The position numbers were made by a program, and so were the translations under genes. Below, piece by piece: positions 60,701-64,000 of a DNA stretch of 64,000 bases. Numbering within the stretch: position 1 is the first letter of the stretch; every line of letters starts with the position of its first letter. Source of the DNA: Gnetum montanum (Eukaryota > Streptophyta > Gnetopsida > Gnetales > Gnetaceae); assembly GCA_015680685.1 (NCBI GenBank), contig MNCI01007755.1, forward strand, positions 205,363 to 269,362. Reading direction: 5' to 3'. Under the pieces are notes generated by a model. That model saw nothing but the letters and a program-made list of their open reading frames with translations. It was not told where the DNA came from and searched no databases.

Positions 60701-63700
60701 GAAGTTCCGGGGGTCCCCCTGGCCGGGCTAGTAGTTTGCCCAGATGTCCTCCACCAACGGCCTCAACCATGGCTTGGCTAACCAAGCAGCTTCGAAACAG
60801 AACGATTGTGGGACCCTCGGCTTATCCGGCCCGATCAAACAGGTTAGCGAACAGTGGTCTAAAGTGACCCTCTCCTATCTGGAAACATGGATAGAGGAAT
60901 GGAGGAGGAGGTCAGTGCTGACGCAAACCCGATCAATTCAGGTGAGGATGCGGTCTGGGCCTTTCCTCCGATTACTCCACGTGAAACAGTAGTTTTCAAT
61001 GGGCAGGTCCACCAGGGAGAAGGTTGCTAGAAAAGCTTGGAATTCATGCGTCCCCTGTGGAGGGGGGGGGGGGGGGGCAGCCCCCCCGGATTTCTCCCAA
61101 GGGTGGAGGCGTTGGTTGAAGTCCCCCACCACAATCCACAATCAATGGCCTGGAATCAACGTCGCCACCCGGGTCAACTCGTGTAACCGCTGCTCCCAGC
61201 TCTGCGCCCTGTAAAAATTAGTCAACCAGACCCCTTGTGAGGGGAGCTGGACAGTGATGGCCCACTGCGATGCATCCCTGAGATTCATGGCATAGTGGGC
61301 CAGAATGGCGAGTCCACCGGCTCGGCCCAAACAGGGGTGCACGTGGGTAGTCCAACCTTCCCAGTGGAGAAAGTACGACTCCGTTGCCTACAGCTTGGTC
61401 TCCTGGAGACAAACAATATCACAATCCTCATCATGAACAATTCTGCGTAGGCTATTTCTTTTATAGAGGGTACCTTGTCCCCTGCAATTCCAACTGAACA
61501 ACTTCATGGGTGACTGGGGGTGCAGCGCTGGTAGACCTCCCGGAGGGTCTGTTGGAGCCCCATGTCGATGTTCCGTTGGGTTTGCTTGTCTCTAGCCTGA
61601 GTCTCGTTCGGCCGCCCAAGTCGACCTTCTCCGCTTTGCTTCATCGGGCTGCATCCCGGTTCTTCAGGTGTAGTTTCTGTCCCCTAGTGCCTGCGGGCTT
61701 TGGAGCTCCCCCGCACCACATTAACCCATTCACCTAGGGGTTTGCGGCCCATTGTGACCCAGGTGCCTTCCTTGAAAAATTGTCTGGCCTAGGCCTTTGG
61801 TCTTTGCGGCCTTGGCTCCTGCACCTGACAAGCCACTTCTTGATGGTTGGGTTTTCCGCAGTGCACGCACCCGACTGTGTTGCTTCCCTGGGTCGCAGGA
61901 CTTCGTTTGGGTCCCATCGCCACCTCTAGGTTTTCAAAGTCAACCTGGAGTTTCTCTTCCCCCTTGGGGAGTTCCAAGACGACCTCCCGAATGAGGTCCT
62001 TCTCCACCAACCATCACCAAACACAGAAGCGGGCGAAGCCCATGCGTTCCATGGACTGCGTAACCCGGTCGAAGGTGATGAATTTGCTGAAGAATCCTGC
62101 GATCTTCTGCAAGAAACTCAGAGTCCAGAGTTCCCAGGGGATCCCGAAAACTCGCATCCAAATTGGGGCTCTGGAGAATAGGTCAACCTCATGATGGGCC
62201 TCGGGACGCCATGGGGTCAACGCCAGACGCCTTGCCTCATAAAACCATGGGCCTCCCAGCAAAGTTGAATCCCTAGTCTGACGGGAGGGGAAAATAAACA
62301 ACAGGAGGTCCACGGATAGGCTGCAAACCCCGACTTCCCCCACCTGCCATTGCTCCTGGGCCCAAAGCCGAATGAGGTCCAGTCGTGGACGTGCACCTTG
62401 CGAGACAAAGCGGCCGATAAGGTTTCACTGCATTGTGCGGACCACCTCGAGAGGGGGTTGGGTAACCCGAAGGTGTAGGGTGTCCTCAGCCCTGGAGTGG
62501 GCCTCGATGCTGCCTCTAGGTATCGGCGCCCGCCCCCATCGCCAGCCAAGGCATGTTTGCCGTTAGGGTGTTGTCCCCCGTTGGCTGGCTGTTCAGGGTC
62601 CCGCACCTGCTCTTGCTGTTGTTGTTGAGCTTGTGGCTGCTCTAGTTGCTGCACCTGCTGCGGCTCCTGTGGCTGCTCTTGTCGCTGTTGCTCTTCCTGT
62701 CGCTGTTGCTGTTCCTGCCGCTGTTGTTGTTGTTGTTGTTGCTCCTGTTGTTGCTCCATCGTGCTGTCCAATAATGCATTATCTATGTATCTAGGTTGAC
62801 AAATTAAATATTGTAATCAATCATTTTGTTCTTTCATCTTTGTTTCCAAGGAGCCTAATTTTCTCTCAATTGCAATAAAAACTTGCACTATGTAAATATT
62901 GGGATAAGGCTATTGTGTTTAGTCTTCTACAATAAAGGTTCTTAGATGCTATCTTTTTTAAAATTTTCTTTTTGTTTTGGGTTGACAAAAGTAGAGATCT
63001 ATTTTGGTTTGAAATTTTCAAACAATAAAATCTTGGCAAATTTTGTTCAAAACCTACCCGGTGGATCGATGTTGGTAGTTGAGGGATGGGAATGAGGAAA
63101 GAAGCATTGATTATATGACCTCTTGGCATACAATTAACTCATTTTTAGCACAAGTATAATAGTATGTCCTCAAATTTGGCTAACAAATTAACAAATCATT
63201 AATTGAACTACCATCTCATTGACTGTATTATCAAATTTGAATTAACACACACTAATTAATCCATAAAGAATCATTCTAAAATTTATTGGGAGAAGTATGC
63301 AAACGTGTACAATATTTATACAAGATAATGGGATCCAAATATAGGGGAAAAACGTACATATGCAAAGGAAGGTGTATGATTAAACACGATGAACAATTTT
63401 ATTTCTAAATAAAATAAGCTTAACATTCCCTATGCATGCACAAAAAGGTGCAATCTACTATTGACATTTGTGTTGAGATATCTCAACATATAATTATTAT
63501 GATTGAACTACCATCTCATTGACTGTATTATCAAATTTGAATTAACACACACTAATTAATCCATAAAGAATCATTCTAAAATTTATTGGGAGAAGTATGC
63601 AAACGTGTACAATATTTATACAAGATAATGGGATCCAAATATAGGGAAAAAATGTACATATGCAAAGGAAGGTGTATGATTAAACACGATGAACAATTTT

Positions 63701-64000
63701 ATTTCTAAATAAAATAAGCTTAACATTCCCTATGCATGCACAAAAAGGTGCAATCTACTATTGACATTTGTGTTGAGATATCTCAACATATAATTATTAT
63801 GATTTGATAACTTTCTAAAAGAGAGTTAACTGACATATGCCAAACTGATTTTAGAAAATTATCTTACCCATTCTACCAAATTTGATCCACCAACACGTCC
63901 ATGCTCGATAGCCTTTTGTCTAGTGAAAATGGCAATCAGCACAACCCCAAAGCTGTAAACATCACTAGCAGTTGTTAACTGGCGCCGCAAGAAGTACTGA
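45570..64000 (-). CDS. LRR receptor-like kinase, 3' part of gene (three exons seen, 5' end outside window)
   Basis: The minus strand encodes the C-lobe of a plant receptor kinase. Exon 63868-64000 (partial) reads 'QYFLRRQLTTASDVYSFGVV', the activation-segment end and the DVYSFGVVL helix of RLK kinases, through 'GGSNLVEW'. A GT donor at 63867 joins in phase 0 to the AG acceptor at 46089 and exon 46088-45891 ('VKGKLAFQGVKSIVDPILK', 'VIELALRCTVFERTKRPTMK', subdomain XI). A 144 bp intron follows, and the last exon 45746-45570 ends '..FGAIPSPR' with TAG. The junction NLVEW|VKGKLAFQ reads like intact LRR-RLKs, which supports the splice model. Oddities: 'VLIAIFTRQK' where 'VLLEIFTGQK' is usual, an in-frame 51 bp duplication, and a 17,779 bp intron filled with LINEs. 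The coding parts in view are open; expression is unknown. Confidence 0.82.
45891..46088 (-). CDS. Penultimate exon of the receptor kinase gene, with 51 bp duplication
   Basis: 198 bp, 66 codons, phase 0 at both ends (acceptor TTTTGTAG, donor GTATGC). It encodes the kinase C-lobe from VKGKLAFQ to RPTMK. The 17-residue unit NTIVDPILKDDFNEDAM occurs twice in a row. Confidence 0.85.
45952..46053. repeat. Perfect in-frame 51 bp tandem duplication in a kinase exon
   Basis: 45952-46002 and 46003-46053 are identical. The frame is kept, adding 17 residues between the 'VKSIVDP' segment and the 'VIELALRC' helix of the kinase C-lobe. Confidence 0.9.
47199..48627 (+). pseudogene. ORF1 of LINE A (DUF4283-like)
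   Basis: A Gly-rich leader (47199-47530) precedes 'LSLIEKFVSADASPKLDLV', 'LPRDLLLFIFQYALDHDKVL' and 'LGGPWFFGA', then 'DLFSRVPLWIHVSGIPWE'. This is the DUF4283-type domain found in ORF1 of plant L1 elements. The end reads 'VYKKHSTGKP' then TGA (48625-48627), overlapping the ORF2 start. ORF1 proteins bind the LINE RNA. Several stops. Confidence 0.75.
48624..52800 (+). pseudogene. ORF2 of LINE A (endonuclease, RT, zf-RVT, accessory domain)
   Basis: Starts ATG 48624: 'MRILSWNCRG' and 'ECYDIVCLQETKL' (APE-type endonuclease), later 'VGDFNQRLYAWEKSDEG'. RT: 'CLKLDISKAYDTVSWSVLKE' (50330), 'PGRGLRQVDSL' (motif B) and 'YADDTILFS' (50634). A zf-RVT remnant lies at 51270-51600. After the N gap the accessory domain reads 'GQFYTNWQGDNTLFRG', 'EMVDRFFVHSGNV' and 'IVNLPRFFLAMLQR' (52000-52400), then a Glu-rich stretch. 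It nicks target DNA and reverse-transcribes the element RNA. Decayed by many stops. Confidence 0.8.
51872..51997. other. 126 N assembly gap after a G run
   Basis: A run of 15 G (51857-51871) leads into the gap, in LINE A between zf-RVT and the accessory domain. G/C homopolymers also border Ns at 56218-56219 and 58511. Confidence 0.95.
53150..53912 (+). mobile_element. LINE copy B: 5'-truncated, carries an open J-like reading frame
   Basis: Holds a 117-codon open frame (53163-53516), a 390 bp 3' region and an A-rich end ('gaaaagaaagaaagaaaaaagg'). The frame shows 'CPYRIMGINHNTTWAGLHRF', 'RTTSSRIHLDNA', then 'KQKEQYREFQEAVVFVVSEH' and 'YRTILDAA', and ends '..CPCTRLPRPI'. Copies C (55850-56119) and D (57249-56955) encode the same module at the ORF2 C-terminus. 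Spacing (G-I to H, and the FQEA..VVSEHYR.ILD helix) matches a J-domain with HPD changed to HLD. No upstream LINE domain survives here. Target-site duplication not clear. Confidence 0.65.
53913..54249. other. Intron sequence between LINE copies B and C
   Basis: AT-rich, no coding sense, no repeat recognised. Confidence 0.5.
54250..56470 (+). mobile_element. LINE copy C: 5'-truncated, from zf-RVT to the 3' end
   Basis: Starts within the zf-RVT domain and ends 'cattctctcaaaaaagaaaaaa' near 56470. Its 3' end ('tttttgtaattccttgtac', 'ttcagtaatacgatcttgaac') aligns with the 3' ends of copies D and 28.75 kb. GC-rich, unlike the host intron. Target-site duplication not visible. 'nn' at 56218-56219 lies between a G run and a C run. 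Confidence 0.82.
54252..56119 (+). pseudogene. ORF2 C-terminal half of LINE C: zf-RVT, accessory domain, coiled coil, J-like module
   Basis: zf-RVT: 'QLPKKIKMFLWLIRNDTLP' and 'DDTCPLCGATLEMV' (54252-54506). Accessory domain: 'DAFFTNWHNDRTYFWG', 'EVIITEASIVRCLGA', 'SLPRIWAQVADLVDRYFV', 'GIHFAFL' and 'CRVNLP' (54850-55200). Pro-rich linker, then a Glu/Ala-rich coiled coil (55480-55800: 'EREQERVRQQTLLADVARA'). Final module in an open frame 55808-56119: 'WCLYLILGINCDSTWGELRH', 'HIHRTSARFHPNGG', 'MQRIQQVVSFVDTELH', 'NTLDILDALEQPHCSCHRL', stop. The HPN triplet sits exactly where HPD lies in J-domains. About seven in-frame stops in the middle part. Confidence 0.72.
56471..56589. other. Short intron stretch between LINE copies C and D
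   Basis: About 120 bp, no feature other than the D target site at its end. Confidence 0.5.
56955..61507 (-). pseudogene. ORF2 of LINE D: endonuclease, RT, zf-RVT, accessory domain, coiled coil, J-like module
   Basis: ATG 61507. APE endonuclease: 'MKLFSWNCRGQGTLYKRN', 'CDIVCLQETKL', 'VVGDFNQRLHPWEKSGG', 'NYCFTWSNRR'. RT 60280-59078: 'GKAPGLDGWSLEFFK', 'AGFVQGRAIQDQILLMQE', 'YLKLDISKAYDTLNWEAL', 'GLRQGDPLSPLLFI', 'HYADDTMLLS' (catalytic YADD). zf-RVT 58770-58540. Accessory domain 58372-57850: 'NAFFSNWANDRTFFRGHEIL', 'LPRLWARGADLVDRFFV', 'GLHFAFLRCLKLGRQVNLPY'. Coiled coil about 57600-57300. J-like module 57249-56955 ('LILGISCESSWAELRRHI', 'HLDAG', 'IQQAASFMDTEDHQNILDIL'). About 1,500 codons against roughly 1,300 usual for plant L1 ORF2. 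A few stops, frameshifts and homopolymer runs break it. Confidence 0.85.
61504..62759 (-). pseudogene. ORF1 of LINE D (Gln-rich N-terminus, DUF4283-like, CCHC knuckle)
   Basis: ATG at 62759, only 9 nt inside the element end. A Gln/Glu-rich tract (about 62755-62590) is followed by a DUF4283-like domain ('SVDLLLFIFPSRQTRDSTLL', 'GGPWFYEARRLALTPWRPE', 'DLFSRAPIWMRVFGIPWELW', 62343-62020) and a canonical CCHC knuckle 'CVHCGKPNHQEVAC' (about 61870). It ends 'LREVYQRCTPSHP' with TGA at 61506-61504 inside the ORF2 start (ATGA). The downstream half is one frame with isolated stops. It binds LINE RNA in the RNP. Confidence 0.82.
62783..63201. other. Intron sequence right of LINE D
   Basis: AT-rich, nothing recognised. 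Confidence 0.5.
63202..63801. repeat. Two-copy 300 bp tandem duplication in the intron
   Basis: 63202-63501 and 63502-63801 differ at only a few bases (for example ataggggaaaaacgtac versus atagggaaaaaatgtac). It lies 66 bp from the splice donor at 63867. It is recent, or an unresolved assembly duplication. Confidence 0.92.
63868..64000 (-). CDS. Kinase exon upstream of the giant intron (cut by window end)
   Basis: Reads 'QYFLRRQLTTASDVYSFGVV' then 'LIAIFTRQKAIEHGRVGG' and 'SNLVEW', then GTAAG. This is kinase subdomains VIII-IX of an LRR-RLK. Confidence 0.87.

Larger units (their letters stand above)
56604..62768 (-). mobile_element. LINE copy D: full-length L1-type element, perfect 14 bp TSD
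   Basis: 6165 bp on the minus strand, same sense as the host gene. CAATAATGCATTAT occurs at 56590-56603 and 62769-62782. The poly(A) is only about 8 A's (56604-56611 as T). ORF1 62759-61504 and ORF2 61507-56955 overlap by ATGA. It is the best preserved copy: RT is open apart from one stop. G/C homopolymer runs interrupt ORF2 at 61062-61077, 58512-58524 and 57651-57665. The perfect TSD implies a younger insertion than copy A. Confidence 0.95.
46089..63867 (-). other. 17,779 bp intron of the receptor kinase gene
   Basis: GT (63867-63866) to AG (46090-46089). It contains LINE copies A, B, C (antisense to the gene) and D (sense), about 15 kb in all, plus a 300 bp tandem duplication close to the donor. 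Without these the intron would be about 2.5 kb. The 46.1-47.15 kb part next to the acceptor is ordinary AT-rich intron sequence with nothing recognised. Confidence 0.8.

Overview
This is nuclear DNA from a seed plant, most likely a conifer or other gymnosperm. Three things point that way. A receptor-kinase gene at the right end has a 17.8 kb intron. Almost everything else is decayed retroelement. Two Penelope-like (GIY-YIG) retroelement remnants are present, a class reported from conifers ('Dryad' elements) and otherwise rare in plants. Apart from the receptor kinase I see no intact host gene, and no RNA gene, CRISPR array or bacterial feature.

Layout. 1-11 kb: pieces of one Ty3/gypsy family (LTR TGATG...CATCA, about 760-860 bp, tRNA-Asp-type primer site), an integrase scrap of another gypsy lineage, an LRR gene fragment and a PPR gene fragment. 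10.4-14.2 kb: a 3' LTR of the same family followed by a long accessory ORF unrelated to gag-pol. 16-19.5 kb: a decayed element with short terminal repeats, hit by a solo LTR (TSD GCAAC). 19.7-27.5 kb: an old LTR split by a 6.9 kb gag-pro element (TSD GTGTG). 28.7-31.3 kb: a LINE 3' end, a Penelope-like fragment, and a second, different LINE. 31.9-41.7 kb: a complete but dead 9.8 kb gag-pro-pol gypsy element (TSD GAGTT). 42.5-45 kb: a Penelope-like element interrupted by a solo LTR in the opposite orientation (TSD GTTGG). 45.57-64 kb: the 3' part of a minus-strand LRR receptor-kinase gene. Its 17,779 bp intron is about 84% LINE sequence: four copies (A, B, C on +; D on -), with A and D full-length and bounded by target-site duplications.

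The most unusual content is the LINE family in the intron. ORF1 (DUF4283-like plus CCHC knuckle) and ORF2 (APE endonuclease, RT, zf-RVT) overlap by ATGA in both full-length copies. ORF2 then continues for several hundred codons past the usual L1 end: a domain resembling the plant retroelement accessory ('putative plant transposon protein') domain, a Glu/Arg-rich coiled coil, and a terminal module whose residue spacing matches a J-domain (LG-x22-HPD-like). That module is seen in three copies. The accessory domain resembles the accessory ORF of the gypsy element at 11.5-14.2 kb, which suggests module exchange between LTR and non-LTR elements. Several single-N positions flanked by exact duplications are probably assembly joins and limit some conclusions.
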